Part shown: positions 22,127 to 30,811 of the stretch, in pieces
Position numbering within the stretch: the first letter of the stretch is position 1
How the letters are laid out: each line of letters starts with the position of its first letter
NCBI RefSeq assembly: GCF_013364155.1
Contig: NZ_CP054916.1
Location: forward strand, 1,921,001-1,985,000
Length of the DNA: 64,000 nt
Direction of reading: 5' to 3'
Source: Streptomyces sp. NA02950
GTDB lineage: Bacteria > Actinomycetota > Actinomycetes > Streptomycetales > Streptomycetaceae
Program-made: the position numbers and the translations under genes
Notes under the pieces: generated by a model
What the model saw: the letters and a program-made list of their open reading frames with translations, nothing else
What the model was told of the DNA's origin: nothing
Database searches by the model: none

Positions 22127-23575
22127 TCAGCCCAGCACCTCGGCACAGGCGGTACGGAGTCTGCGGACGCCCTCGGCGAGCTCACCGGCCCCGGCCACCG
22201 AGGCGAAGCTCAGCCGCACATGCGGCGCGGGCGGCTCGGCGCAGAAGTACGGACGGCCGTGGGCGACGGCGACCCCGGCGCGCAGCGCGGCCGAGGCCAG
22301 CGCGGCTTCGTCGGTGCGCCGGGGCAGCCGCAGCCACAGGTGGTAGCCGCCGGGGGGCACATGGGGCAGGGCGAGATCGGGCAGCTCCCGCCGGACGGCG
22401 GTGACCACCGCCTGGCGCCGGGCGCGCAACTCGGCCGCGACGGTGCGCAGGTGGCGCGGCCAGGCGGGGGCGCCGACCAGTTCCAGGGCCGCTTCCTGCA
22501 ACGGCCGGGGGACGAAGAAGCTGTCGACGACCTGGATCGCGCGCAGCCGCTCGAAGGCGGGGCCGCGGGCGGCGAGCGCGCCGACCCGCAGGCTGGGCGA
22601 GGTGGCCTTGGTGAGCGAGCAGACGTGGACGACCACGCCGTCCGGGTCGTCCGCGGCGAGCGGGGCGGGCAGCGGCGGCGCGTCGTCGTGGACGAGGCGC
22701 CGGGCGAAGTCGTCCTCCACCACGAAGGCGCCCGCCGCGCGGGCGATCCGCAGCACCTCGCGGCGCCGCTCGGCGGTCAGGCTCGCTCCGGTCGGGTTCT
22801 GGAAGAGCGGCTGGCAGACGAAGACGCGGGCACCGCTCGCGCGCAGCGCCTCGGCGAGCAGATCGGTGCGCACCCCGTCGGTGTCCGCCGGGACCGGGAC
22901 CGGGCGCAGCCCGGAGGCGCGGGCGGCGGCCAGCATGCCGGGGTAGGTGGGGGATTCGACGAGCACGGGGGCGCCGGGCGGGGCGAGGGCGCGCAGGGCA
23001 CAGGTGAGCGCGGACTGACCGCCCGCGGTGACCAGGACGTCGGCGGCGGCGAGGGTTCCGGCCGGGCCGCCGATCTCCCGGGCGAACCAGGCGCGCAGGT
23101 CGGTGAGCCCTTCCATGGGCGGGCGGCCCCAGGCGCCGGGCCGTCTCCCGGCCCGGGCCAGGGCGGCGGCCAGGGCGCGTTCGGGCTGGAGGGAGGGGTG
23201 GAGATAGCCGCCGTTGAGCTCCAGGGTGCCGGGCGGCGGGGCGGCGAGGGTGGCCAGTACCCCCGAGGCGTCGACCGATCGGGGCACGGCCTCGCCCGCC
23301 GTCTCCACGCTCAGGGCGACCTCCTGCCAGGAGGTGTCGCCCGGCCGTGCCGCCTCGGGGCGGGGGCGGGCGGCGCGGAAGGCACCGGCGCCGGGCCGGG
23401 TGACCACCAGCCCCTCGGCGGCGAGTACGGCGAGGGCGCGGGAGACGGTCACCGGGCTTACCCGGTGGCGCTCCACCAGTGCCCGGCTCGAGGGCAGCTT
23501 CTCGCCCGGCGAGTAGCGGTCCAGCTCTTTCCGCAGGCTTTCCACCAGGTCAGCGACACTGCTACGCTCATGCAT
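22127..23575 (-). CDS. MocR-type regulator (GntR wHTH fused to PLP aminotransferase fold)
   Basis: This 482-residue protein starts with a GntR winged helix (YSPGEKLPSSRALVERHRVS, then TVSRALAVLAAEGLV) and continues as a fold-type I aminotransferase with GGQSALTCALRAL, VESPTYPGML, FQNPTGASL and the PLP Lys in CSLTKATSPSLRVG. MocR proteins sense PLP or an amino compound and usually control a divergent neighbour. Its ATG (23575-23573) overlaps the ATG of the divergent transporter gene by two bases, so it very probably regulates that exporter. Confidence 0.88.
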   Translation of the reverse strand: MHERSSVADLVESLRKELDRYSPGEKLPSSRALVERHRVSPVTVSRALAVLAAEGLVVTRPGAGAFRAARPRPEAARPGDTSWQEVALSVETAGEAVPRSVDASGVLATLAAPPPGTLELNGGYLHPSLQPERALAAALARAGRRPGAWGRPPMEGLTDLRAWFAREIGGPAGTLAAADVLVTAGGQSALTCALRALAPPGAPVLVESPTYPGMLAAARASGLRPVPVPADTDGVRTDLLAEALRASGARVFVCQPLFQNPTGASLTAERRREVLRIARAAGAFVVEDDFARRLVHDDAPPLPAPLAADDPDGVVVHVCSLTKATSPSLRVGALAARGPAFERLRAIQVVDSFFVPRPLQEAALELVGAPAWPRHLRTVAAELRARRQAVVTAVRRELPDLALPHVPPGGYHLWLRLPRRTDEAALASAALRAGVAVAHGRPYFCAEPPAPHVRLSFASVAGAGELAEGVRRLRTACAEVLG

Positions 23576-24596
23576 GACAGCACAGGATAGCGCTACTGCT
23601 CCTCGCACGATAGCGGTGAGCGGAGACGACGAGCCCCGGCCGGGCGGTGTATCGCACCCCGAGGGGTCCGGCACCGGCACCCTGCTCGCCGCGCTGGGCG
23701 TGGCCGCCTTCTCCCTGACCTTCCCCGCCACCGCCTGGGGTCTGGAGGGTCTCGGCCCCTGGTCGGTGACCACCTGCCGGATGGTGCTGGCCGCGCTGGT
23801 CGCCGGCGGGGCACTGGCCGCGCTGCGGGTTCCGCTGCCGCACCGCCGCCACTGGGCCGGACTGCTGGTGGTGGCCGCCGGGGTGGTGGTGGGCTTCCCG
23901 CTGCTGACCACGCTCGCCCTCCAGACCTCCACCACCTCGCACGCGGCCGTGGTCGTCGGACTGCTGCCGCTGACCACCGCCGCCTTCTCCGCCGTACGCA
24001 CCGGGGTGCGGCCGTCCCGGGTGTTCTGGGCGGCGGCGCTGGCCGGGGCCGCGGTGGTGATCGCCTTCGCGGTGCAGCAGAGCGGCGGCGCCCCGACCAC
24101 CGGCGATCTGTATCTGTTCGGCGCGCTGCTGGTGTGCGCCGCGGGCTACACCGAGGGCGGACGGCTGGCCGCCCATATGCCGGGGTGGCAGGTGATCGGC
24201 TGGGCCCTGGTGGGATGTCTGCCGCTCGCCGTGGGGGGTGCGGCACTGTCGCTGCGGTACGAGCCGGTCCACCTCGGCGTCCACGCGGTCGCCGGGCTGC
24301 TGTGGCTGGCGGTGGGCTCGCAGTTCGTGGGGCTGCTGGTCTGGTACCGCGGGATGGCCGCCATCGGGGTGGCCCGGGCCAGCCAGCTCCAGCTGGCCCA
24401 GCCGCTGCTGACCCTGGTGTGGTCGGTGCTGCTGCTGAACGAGGACCTCTCCCCCGCTGCCCCGGCCGCCGCGGTCGCGGTCCTGGTGTGCATCGGGGTG
24501 ACCCAGCGGGCCCGGATGCCGGAAAAGGCGGCGACGCCGGAAAAGACGGCACGGAAGGACGCCCGGGCAGGCGCGATCCCGGAGGACCGGCCATAA
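23574..24596 (+). CDS. EamA/DMT-family transporter
   Basis: This 340-residue protein has about ten membrane helices in two EamA-type halves (WGLEGLGPWSVTTCRMVLAA in the first, GVARASQLQLAQPLLTLVWS in the second) and a Lys/Glu-rich cytoplasmic tail. Such proteins export amino acids or metabolites. The furthest start, ATG 23574, overlaps the mocR start; GTG 23616 (codon 15) is an alternative and would leave room for the operator between the genes. Neither has a clear ribosome site, so a leaderless transcript is possible. Confidence 0.85.
   Translation: MTAQDSATAPRTIAVSGDDEPRPGGVSHPEGSGTGTLLAALGVAAFSLTFPATAWGLEGLGPWSVTTCRMVLAALVAGGALAALRVPLPHRRHWAGLLVVAAGVVVGFPLLTTLALQTSTTSHAAVVVGLLPLTTAAFSAVRTGVRPSRVFWAAALAGAAVVIAFAVQQSGGAPTTGDLYLFGALLVCAAGYTEGGRLAAHMPGWQVIGWALVGCLPLAVGGAALSLRYEPVHLGVHAVAGLLWLAVGSQFVGLLVWYRGMAAIGVARASQLQLAQPLLTLVWSVLLLNEDLSPAAPAAAVAVLVCIGVTQRARMPEKAATPEKTARKDARAGAIPEDRP
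23586..23615. promoter_or_regulatory. Candidate MocR operator between divergent genes
   Basis: GATAGCG occurs twice in direct orientation, at 23586-23592 and 23609-23615, with a 23-bp period (about two helical turns). The first copy includes the palindrome TAGCGCTA. Spaced direct repeats beside their own gene are typical MocR targets. Confidence 0.45.
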
Positions 24597-24643
24597 ACTG
24601 GCCACAGGGATTGTCCTCCGGACAGCCGTAGGAGGTCATGCAG

Positions 24644-24847
24644 ATGGAGGCGACCGTAGGCGACAAGCTGCTGGTGCACGGCAGGGTTGTCGGCATTCAC
24701 GACCGGACCGCGGAAATCATCGAAGTGCTCGGGGACCACGGGGAACCGCCCTACCGCGTCCGCTACGAGGACGACGGCCACGAGTGCCTGTTCTCTCCCG
24801 GCCCCGACTCGGTCGTCCGCCACCTTCCCGCCGGCCCCCGGCGCTAG
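24644..24847 (+). CDS. DUF1918 small protein
   Basis: This 67-residue protein has the DUF1918 pattern ATVGDKLLVHGRVVG, EIIEVLG and PPYRVRYEDDGHECLFSPGPD. The family is actinobacterial, compact, probably an SH3-like barrel, and of unknown function. ATG 24644 was chosen over ATG 24638 because GGAGG then sits eight bases upstream. It follows the transporter gene by 47 bases. Confidence 0.85.
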   Translation: MEATVGDKLLVHGRVVGIHDRTAEIIEVLGDHGEPPYRVRYEDDGHECLFSPGPDSVVRHLPAGPRR

Positions 24848-24862
24848 CGTCGCGGGTCCGGC

Positions 24863-26095
24863 TCAGCGGGGCGGACGCACCCGGCACCCGTAGTGGTCGG
24901 CGACCACACGCGCCATGGCGCCGTTGCGGTCGGCGGCCACTTCCTTCGCGGAGAAGAAGACGTTTCCGCGGACCTCGGGGAAGTCCCGGTCGAAGGTGAG
25001 GTGGCGGGACAGCTCCGCCGGGTCCTGCCAGGGGGCGGGCTGCGCCGGATCGCCCGCCTTGTACAGCGCCTCGCCGATGTACAGCCGCACCCCGGTGCCG
25101 CGTACGGTGTCCGCCCACCACGGCACCAGCTCGGCGTAGTCGGCGGCGGCGAAGCCGATGTTCCAGTACACCTGCGGCACGACGTAGTCCAGCCAGCCCC
25201 GCCGCACCCAGCCGCGGGTGTCCGCGTACAGGTCGTCGTAGGTCTGCACCCCGGCGGTGGTCCGCGAACCGCGCGGATCGGTGGCCGCGTTGCGCCACAC
25301 GGCGAAGGGGCTGATGCCGAAGCGCACCCCCGGCCTCAGCCGCTTGATCCGGACGGCCGTCTCGCGCACCAGGCGGTCGATGTTGTCCCGGCGCCAGGCG
25401 GCCCGGTCCGGGAAGCCCGCCCCGTAGCGCGCGTACGCGGCGTCGTCGTCGAAGACCTGGCCGGCGACCGGATAGGGGTAGAAGTAGTCGTCCCAGTGGA
25501 CGGCGTCGATGTCGTAGCGGACGACGGCGTCCAGCATCGCGTCCTGGACGAAGCGGCGGACCTCGGGCAGCCCGGGGTTGTAGTAGAGCTTTCCGCCGTA
25601 CGTCACGATCCACTCGGGGTGGCGCCGCGCGGGGTGGGTGGGGACCAGCTTGCCGGGGTCGGTGTGGTTGGCGACGCGATAGGGGTTGAACCAGGCGTGC
25701 AGCTCCAGTCCGCGCCGGTGCGCCTCGCGTACCGCGGTGCCCAGCGGGTCCCAGCCCGGGTCCTGCCCCTGGGTACCGGTGAGGTACTGCGCCCACGGCT
25801 CGTACGGCGAGGGCCACAGCGCGTCGGCGGTCGGCCGCACCTGGAAGACCACCGCGTTGAGCCGGCGCCGCACGGCGGTGTCGAGGAAGCCGAGCAGTTC
25901 GGCCCGCTGCTGCTCGGCGGGAAGGCCGGGCCGGGAGGGCCAGTCCCGGTTGGCGACGGTGGCCAGCCACATCCCGCGGAACTCGCGCCGGTGCCGCCCC
26001 TCCCACCCGGCCGCCGTCGCCTCGCCCGCCGTGGCGGCGCCCGCCAGCGCCCCCGCGGCCGCCACCGTCAGACTTCTGCGCGTGATCTGCCCCAT
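24863..26095 (-). CDS. Secreted glycosyl-hydrolase-like (GHL10) protein
   Basis: This 410-residue protein has a twin-arginine-type signal (TRRSLTVAAAGALAGAATAG) then the GHL10 (PF02638, YngK-like) barrel: REFRGMWLATVANRDWPS, NAVVFQVRPTADALWPSPYE, ELHAWFNPYRV, DAVHWDDYFYPYP and DYVVPQVYWNIGF. Members are thought to act on cell-wall or other polysaccharides outside the cell; the substrate is unproven. ATG 26095 follows GAGGAG. The final VRPPR suggests a complete C-terminus. Confidence 0.88.
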   Translation of the reverse strand: MGQITRRSLTVAAAGALAGAATAGEATAAGWEGRHRREFRGMWLATVANRDWPSRPGLPAEQQRAELLGFLDTAVRRRLNAVVFQVRPTADALWPSPYEPWAQYLTGTQGQDPGWDPLGTAVREAHRRGLELHAWFNPYRVANHTDPGKLVPTHPARRHPEWIVTYGGKLYYNPGLPEVRRFVQDAMLDAVVRYDIDAVHWDDYFYPYPVAGQVFDDDAAYARYGAGFPDRAAWRRDNIDRLVRETAVRIKRLRPGVRFGISPFAVWRNAATDPRGSRTTAGVQTYDDLYADTRGWVRRGWLDYVVPQVYWNIGFAAADYAELVPWWADTVRGTGVRLYIGEALYKAGDPAQPAPWQDPAELSRHLTFDRDFPEVRGNVFFSAKEVAADRNGAMARVVADHYGCRVRPPR

Positions 26096-26435
26096 GGTCG
26101 ACTCCTCGCTCGCCGCTCGCCGATGAAGCCCGCTGTCGCCCCCGACTCCCGCTGATGATGCGGCTGTTGCGGGCGTCCGGCAATGCCTGCCGCGGTTCCC
26201 ACGACGGCCGGCCGGCACCGGCCGCCGAACCCCGGTGACGTCACTCTCCCCGCGCGGGCGTCCGGATGCCCGCGTCCACGCGGAAACGGGTGGTGACGGG
26301 GTGATGACAGCGGGCGGAGCGCGCCGGGTGAATCCGGCCCCGCCCCGTCCCCCGCCCATAACCGGGAGGTAACGTCTGGGGCGCAGGGGGACGACACAGC
26401 CGGCAGACAGATCAGTGATCAGCGAAAGGCACGAT
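26096..26435. other. Non-coding spacer upstream of two divergent genes
   Basis: No gene is supported here. It must hold promoters for the GHL10-like gene and the hydroxybutyryl-CoA dehydrogenase gene. A stretch CCCATAACCGGGAGGTAACGT at 26355-26375 is the least GC-rich part and could include a -10 (TAACGT), but no -35 is clear. Confidence 0.35.
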
Positions 26436-27293
26436 GTGACCGACATCGAACGCGTCGGAGTGGTGGGCTGCGGCCAGATGGGCGCCGGCATCGCGGAGGT
26501 GTGCGCCCGTTCCGGCCTGGACGTCATGGTCGCGGAGACCACCGGCGAGGCCCTGGAGATCGGCCGGACCCGCCTGACCAACTCCCTCGGCAAGGCCGCC
26601 GAACGCGGCAAGATCACCGAGGAGGAGCGGGACGCGACGCTGGAGCGGCTGAGCTTCACCACCGATCTGGGGGAGTTCGCCGACCGCGATCTGGTCATCG
26701 AGGCCGTCGTGGAGAACGAGCAGGTCAAGACCGAGATCTTCCAGGTGCTCGACCAGGTGGTGACCCGCCCGGACGCGATCCTGGCCTCCAACACCTCCTC
26801 CATTCCGCTGGTCAAGCTGGCCGTCGCCACCTCGCGGCCGGACCATGTCATCGGCATCCACTTCTTCAACCCGGCCCCGGTGCAGGCGCTGGTCGAGCTG
26901 GTCCCGGCGCTGACCACCAGCGACGAGACCATCAAGCGCGGCGAGGCGCTGGTCCACGACATCCTCGGCAAGCACGCCATCCGGGCCCAGGACCGCTCCG
27001 GCTTCGTGGTCAACGCGCTGCTCATCCCGTATCTGCTCTCCGCGATCCGGATGTTCGAGTCCGGGATCGCCAGCCGGGAGGACATCGACAACGGTATGGA
27101 GATGGGCTGCGCCCATCCGATGGGCCCGCTCAAGCTGTCCGATCTGATCGGCCTGGACACCATCGCGGCCATCGCCGAATCGATGTACTCCGAGTACAAG
27201 GAGCCGCTGTACGCCGCTCCCCCGCTGTTGCTGCGCATGGTGGACGCGGGACGGCTGGGCCGTAAGACCGGCTCGGGCTTCTATATGTACTGA
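26436..27293 (+). CDS. 3-hydroxybutyryl-CoA dehydrogenase
   Basis: This 285-residue protein has the NAD motif VGVVGCGQMGAGIAEVCA, the NTSSIPL and HFFNPAPVQALVELV motifs, and the C-terminal domain with GFVVNALLIPYLLSAIRM and GRKTGSGFY. It oxidises or forms 3-hydroxybutyryl-CoA in fatty-acid or acetoacetyl-CoA metabolism. GTG 26436 follows GAAAGGCACGAT and was preferred over ATG 26415, which has no ribosome site. Four bases separate it from the convergent mgtC-type gene. The product could also serve butyrate or ethylmalonyl-CoA routes; the sequence does not decide. Confidence 0.9.
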   Translation: MTDIERVGVVGCGQMGAGIAEVCARSGLDVMVAETTGEALEIGRTRLTNSLGKAAERGKITEEERDATLERLSFTTDLGEFADRDLVIEAVVENEQVKTEIFQVLDQVVTRPDAILASNTSSIPLVKLAVATSRPDHVIGIHFFNPAPVQALVELVPALTTSDETIKRGEALVHDILGKHAIRAQDRSGFVVNALLIPYLLSAIRMFESGIASREDIDNGMEMGCAHPMGPLKLSDLIGLDTIAAIAESMYSEYKEPLYAAPPLLLRMVDAGRLGRKTGSGFYMY

Positions 27294-27297
27294 CCGG

Positions 27298-28080
27298 TCA
27301 GTCCGAGGAGTCCAGGTCCCGTCCGGCGTCGGCGCCCAGGACCCCCTCCAGCTCGGAGATCTCCCCCACCAGCTGGTGCACGTCCCCGGTGCCCTCCAGC
27401 GCCACCAGCACCTCGGCGACACCGCGCTCCCCGGGACGGGCCTCCTCATCGGTGCGGACGTCCCGGGCCGGGCGGTCCCGGCCCTTCCAGGGCGCCCGGT
27501 CCACCCGTACCCGCAGCACCCGGAACCCGGCGGCGGTGCACAGCTCCAGCACCCGTGGCAGCAGCCCGCCGCCGATCCGGTAGGAGAGCTGCACCTCCAC
27601 CTGCTCCTCCGCCCAGACGGCCGGAAGATGGCGGGTCACCATCGGATAGCCGCGCACCACCAGGAAGTGGATCGCGGTGGCCGCCGTGGCCAGCAGGGCG
27701 AGCCCGCCACCGCAGGCCATGCCCACCGCACAGGTCAGCCAGATGGTCGCCGCGGTGGTCAGTCCTTTGACGGCGTCGCGCCGGACGAAGATCAGGCCAC
27801 CGCCGATGAAGCCGATACCGGAGACGATCTGCGCCGCCACCCGTGAGGGGTCCAGGGTCACGTGGTCGCGCAGCAGCACATCGGCGAAGCCGTACTGCGA
27901 GACCTGCATGAACAGCGCGCTGCCCACCCCGACCAGGGTGTGGGTGCGCAGCCCCGCGCTCTTCTGCTGGACGGCCCGCTCCAGCCCGATCAGGGTGGAG
28001 AGCACCAGCGCGACGCCGAGCTCGGCGAACTGCCGCGCGCCCTGGTCGGCGCCGAAGTCCCACAGCGGGGCGGCGATCAT
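27298..28080 (-). CDS. MgtC/SapB-family membrane protein
   Basis: This 260-residue protein has four or five membrane helices and the MgtC signature (STLIGLERAVQQKSAGLRTH, TLVGVGSALF, RVAAQIVSGIGFIGGGLI, VKGLTTAATIW) plus an ACT-like cytoplasmic C-terminus. The family is linked to magnesium limitation and membrane ATPase control. ATG 28080 is used; TTG 28086, two codons upstream, sits at a better distance from GGGAGGG and may be the real start. A GGGGTGTG/CACACCCC hairpin lies about 145 bases upstream. Confidence 0.85.
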   Translation of the reverse strand: MIAAPLWDFGADQGARQFAELGVALVLSTLIGLERAVQQKSAGLRTHTLVGVGSALFMQVSQYGFADVLLRDHVTLDPSRVAAQIVSGIGFIGGGLIFVRRDAVKGLTTAATIWLTCAVGMACGGGLALLATAATAIHFLVVRGYPMVTRHLPAVWAEEQVEVQLSYRIGGGLLPRVLELCTAAGFRVLRVRVDRAPWKGRDRPARDVRTDEEARPGERGVAEVLVALEGTGDVHQLVGEISELEGVLGADAGRDLDSSD

Positions 28081-28223
28081 GTGCAACGGAAACCCTCCCT
28101 GCTCACTCAGCGTGAAGCCCACGCCCAGGCCTGCCACGAGTACCCGCCCGGGAACGGCTGGAACACGCCGTAAGCGGAACGGGAAACGGAATGGCCGCGC
28201 CGGAGCTGCACCGGCGTTCGCAC

Positions 28224-28252
28224 GGGGTGTGCGCCGGTGACTCACACACCCC
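28224..28252. repeat. Inverted repeat upstream of the mgtC-type gene
   Basis: GGGGTGTG (28224-28231) and CACACCCC (28245-28252) form an 8-bp stem with a 13-base loop in the divergent region between the mgtC-type gene and the small membrane gene. It could be a leader structure or operator. Confidence 0.3.
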
Positions 28253-28340
28253 CGCCGCACACTCTCCCGCGCGACTCCGGTAGGCGGTTGACTCGCTACG
28301 TGACCACTGCACGGACCTACATCCGGAAGGGGATCAACCC

Positions 28341-28598
28341 GTGACCACCGAGCCCGACCACGCCGCGTTATCCGTGGAGCTCGCGGAACTCCGACGCACC
28401 GTCGACGTGGGCTTCACCCGTGTCGACGGCCGGCTCGCCCTGCTCGACCACCGGGGGGAACAGGCGGAGGAGGACGTCGGCCAACTGGCCGGTCGGATCA
28501 GGATCCTGGAACACGGGCGCTGGCCACTGCCCTCCATCGCCGCCCTCACCGGCCTCTCCTCAGTGGCCCTGGCGGTGTGGCAGATGGCCGGGCGGTAG
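28341..28598 (+). CDS. Small protein with coiled coil and C-terminal membrane helix
   Basis: This 85-residue protein starts at GTG 28341 behind GGAAGGGG. Residues 10-55 are heptad-rich and charged (ELAELRRTVDVGFTRVDGRL, AEEDVGQLAGRIRILE), then a single hydrophobic helix follows (PSIAALTGLSSVALAVWQM). Layout resembles tail-anchored or holin-like accessory proteins. No family is recognised. Confidence 0.65.
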   Translation: MTTEPDHAALSVELAELRRTVDVGFTRVDGRLALLDHRGEQAEEDVGQLAGRIRILEHGRWPLPSIAALTGLSSVALAVWQMAGR

Positions 28599-28636
28599 CG
28601 CCCGCGCGCCGGGGCGCTGCCGTCCGCCGCCCGCGG

Positions 28637-29167
28637 TCAGCCGAGGCGGATGTGGTGGAGCAGCAGCAACGCCGCCGCCATGTTGGCCGCGGGCACCTCG
28701 CCCCGCGCGACCAGGTCGGGTACCGACTTCAGCGGCACCCACTCCCGGCGGTCGGACTCGAAGTCGTCCTCCGGGTGCCCGACGTACGCGGCCTCCTCGG
28801 CCCAGTAGATGTGGTGCCGGGCGTCGGTGAGCCCGTTGGACGGCTCGACGGAGAGCAGATGGCGCAGCGGCCCGGGGCGCCAGCCGGTCTCCTCCTCCAT
28901 CTCCCGCGCCGCGGCGTCCTCGACGCTCTCGCCGTCCTCGACAACACCGGCGGCCAGTTCCCAGCCCCAGGCGTCGGTGATGAAGCGGTGCCGCCACAGC
29001 AGCAGCACCTCGTTGGCCGCGTTGACCACGGTGGCCACGGCCACCGGCCGCAGCCGGATCAGATAGTGGTCCAGATGGCGGCCGTCGGGGAGTCTGACAT
29101 CGGCGAGATTGACCCGGAACCACCGGTTCTCGTACACGGTCCGCTCCCTGAGGTTCTTCCACCGCAC
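28637..29167 (-). CDS. NUDIX hydrolase, ADP-ribose pyrophosphatase-like
   Basis: This 176-residue protein has a complete Nudix box at about residues 74-96, with Gly74, Glu80, Arg88-Glu89 and the EEETGW end. The VYENRWFRVNLADVRLPDG head and the later HHIYWAEEA resemble ADP-ribose and sugar-nucleotide pyrophosphatases. It would clear nucleoside diphosphate derivatives. The start is GTG 29167. It is 67 bases after the NsdA-like gene in the same direction. Confidence 0.88.
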   Translation of the reverse strand: MRWKNLRERTVYENRWFRVNLADVRLPDGRHLDHYLIRLRPVAVATVVNAANEVLLLWRHRFITDAWGWELAAGVVEDGESVEDAAAREMEEETGWRPGPLRHLLSVEPSNGLTDARHHIYWAEEAAYVGHPEDDFESDRREWVPLKSVPDLVARGEVPAANMAAALLLLHHIRLG

Positions 29168-29234
29168 TACCGGCCACCTTCCGCCGCACAGATGGCAATC
29201 CCCGGCCAGCCGCTGACGAGAGTGCGGACCCCGC

Positions 29235-30572
29235 TCAGAGAGGCACGCGCAGCGCCCCGTCGATGAGTTCCGCGGCCTCGTTCGTCGCGGCGCATCCGCT
29301 GGCCGCGAGGTGTTCCCGGACCGCGCGCAGCCGGTCGCGTAACCGCTGGGACTCCATACCGCGGGCCCGCTCGGTCATCTCCACTGCGGTGGCGCCCGCC
29401 CGGTCCGCGTCGCCGGTGCGCAGTTCGATATGGGTGAGCATGGCGAGCCGGTGCACCCGGCCCCGGTCGTGGGCGGGGGTGCCCACGGCGGCGGTGGCGT
29501 GCTCCCGGGCGCCGCCGAGGTCGCCGAGGCTCAGCAGCGCCTCGGCCACCTGGACGTTGACCAGGCCCGGCTGTACATAGCCGGTCTCGTCGGGCTCCTG
29601 GCCCGGCCGGATCCGGTCGGCGGCGGTCTCGGCCCGCCGGATGCAGGCCAGCGCTCCGGCGCCGTCGCCGAGCCGGGCGTACGCCTTGGCCTGCATGGCG
29701 TACAGATCGGCGGCGAGCGCGGGGGTGATCCGGTTGCCCGCGGCGCGCAGCGCGGATTCGGCGAAGGCCACCGCCTGCCGGTATTCCCGCAGGAACAGCG
29801 ACTGGTTGACCAGCAGCGCTATCACATACGCGCCCAGCCCACGGTCGCCGCTGGCCTTGGCCAGCCGCAGCGCCTGGTGGAAGTAGCGCTGGGCCAGGCC
29901 GTGGGAGTCGGAGTCGTAGGCGCAGATACCGGCGATGGCGACCAGACCGCCGGTGGCGCGGTGGAGTTGGCGGCCGGTGTCGTCGGGGTAGCTGCCGCGC
30001 AGCAGGGGCGCGGTCTCTGCGTTGAGGAAGCCCACGACGCGGGCCCGGGTCGCCACGCCCCCGGCCTTGCGGTACAGCTGCTCGTAGTGGGCACGGGCCG
30101 CGCGCAGCATCTCGATGTCGGACATGCTGACGCGGGTCAGCCCGTGGCGGGAGACATCGGAGTCCTCGGGCGGGTTCTCCCACTCCCACACCGGGATGAC
30201 GGCGGAGGTGCCGGTGACCGCGGGGGCGGCGATGACATGCGGGCGCTGCTGTTCGTCGGAGCGCCACAGCGCGGTGGCGCGCTCGACGAACCCGGAGAGC
30301 GGGGTGGCGGGCGCGCGGGGGCTGCCGGGGGTGCCGAGCCCGATGTCGTCCAGGGTGAGGGCGCGGCGCAGCCGTTCGCCGAGCACCTCGCAGATCAGGT
30401 CCGGCACTTGGCCGCGCGGACGCTGCCCCTTCAGCCAGCGTGCCACCGCGGTGTGTTCGTACCGCAGTGTCATGCCCCGTGCCCGGCCCGCCTCGTTGAT
30501 GTGCGCGGCCAGGCCCGCGTGGGAGATCCCGGCCTCGTCGAGTACGGAGTCGAGCAGTGTGTTGGGCTCCAT
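29235..30572 (-). CDS. NsdA/NsdB-like TPR regulator
   Basis: This 445-residue protein has a non-canonical helix-turn-helix-like head (LLDSVLDEAGISHAGLAAHI, then YEHTAVARWLKGQRPRGQVP) and a long run of TPR-like helices with no membrane segment. Size and head closely resemble, from memory, the Streptomyces negative regulators of differentiation NsdA and NsdB. Because several paralogues exist in each genome and this one is beside pheST and not at the nsdA locus, no symbol is given. ATG 30572 is used; the frame is open upstream without a ribosome site. Confidence 0.75.
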   Translation of the reverse strand: MEPNTLLDSVLDEAGISHAGLAAHINEAGRARGMTLRYEHTAVARWLKGQRPRGQVPDLICEVLGERLRRALTLDDIGLGTPGSPRAPATPLSGFVERATALWRSDEQQRPHVIAAPAVTGTSAVIPVWEWENPPEDSDVSRHGLTRVSMSDIEMLRAARAHYEQLYRKAGGVATRARVVGFLNAETAPLLRGSYPDDTGRQLHRATGGLVAIAGICAYDSDSHGLAQRYFHQALRLAKASGDRGLGAYVIALLVNQSLFLREYRQAVAFAESALRAAGNRITPALAADLYAMQAKAYARLGDGAGALACIRRAETAADRIRPGQEPDETGYVQPGLVNVQVAEALLSLGDLGGAREHATAAVGTPAHDRGRVHRLAMLTHIELRTGDADRAGATAVEMTERARGMESQRLRDRLRAVREHLAASGCAATNEAAELIDGALRVPL

Positions 30573-30690
30573 CTCGCCCTCCCGGCGCCCTCGGTGGCGC
30601 CAGCGTAGTGGAGGCGGATTCGCACGGGGTGTGAACCGGACAGTACCTCTCCGGACAGGGTCTGAGCGGCCTCGCCGACGTCCGGTGCGG

Positions 30691-30798
30691 GGCGGTTGCG
30701 CCCCGAAGGGGCGCGGGGCTGTGGTGATGTGCGGCTCCGCCGCGTGGGCGCGACGGCCACGACGCGGCCGCGGACGGGCGACCGCCCCTCGCGGCACT
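30691..30798. repeat. Streptomyces-type intergenic repeat, copy A
   Basis: About 108 bases begin GGCGGTTGCGCCCCGAAGGG and end CTCGCGGCACT. A near copy is at 40585-40690. The start forms a GCGCCCC-GAA-GGGGCGC hairpin and the two ends are partly complementary, so it could stop transcription from both sides. Elements of this type are common in intergenic DNA of streptomycetes, from memory. Confidence 0.7.
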
Positions 30799-30811
30799 CC
30801 CCGCGGAGTGC

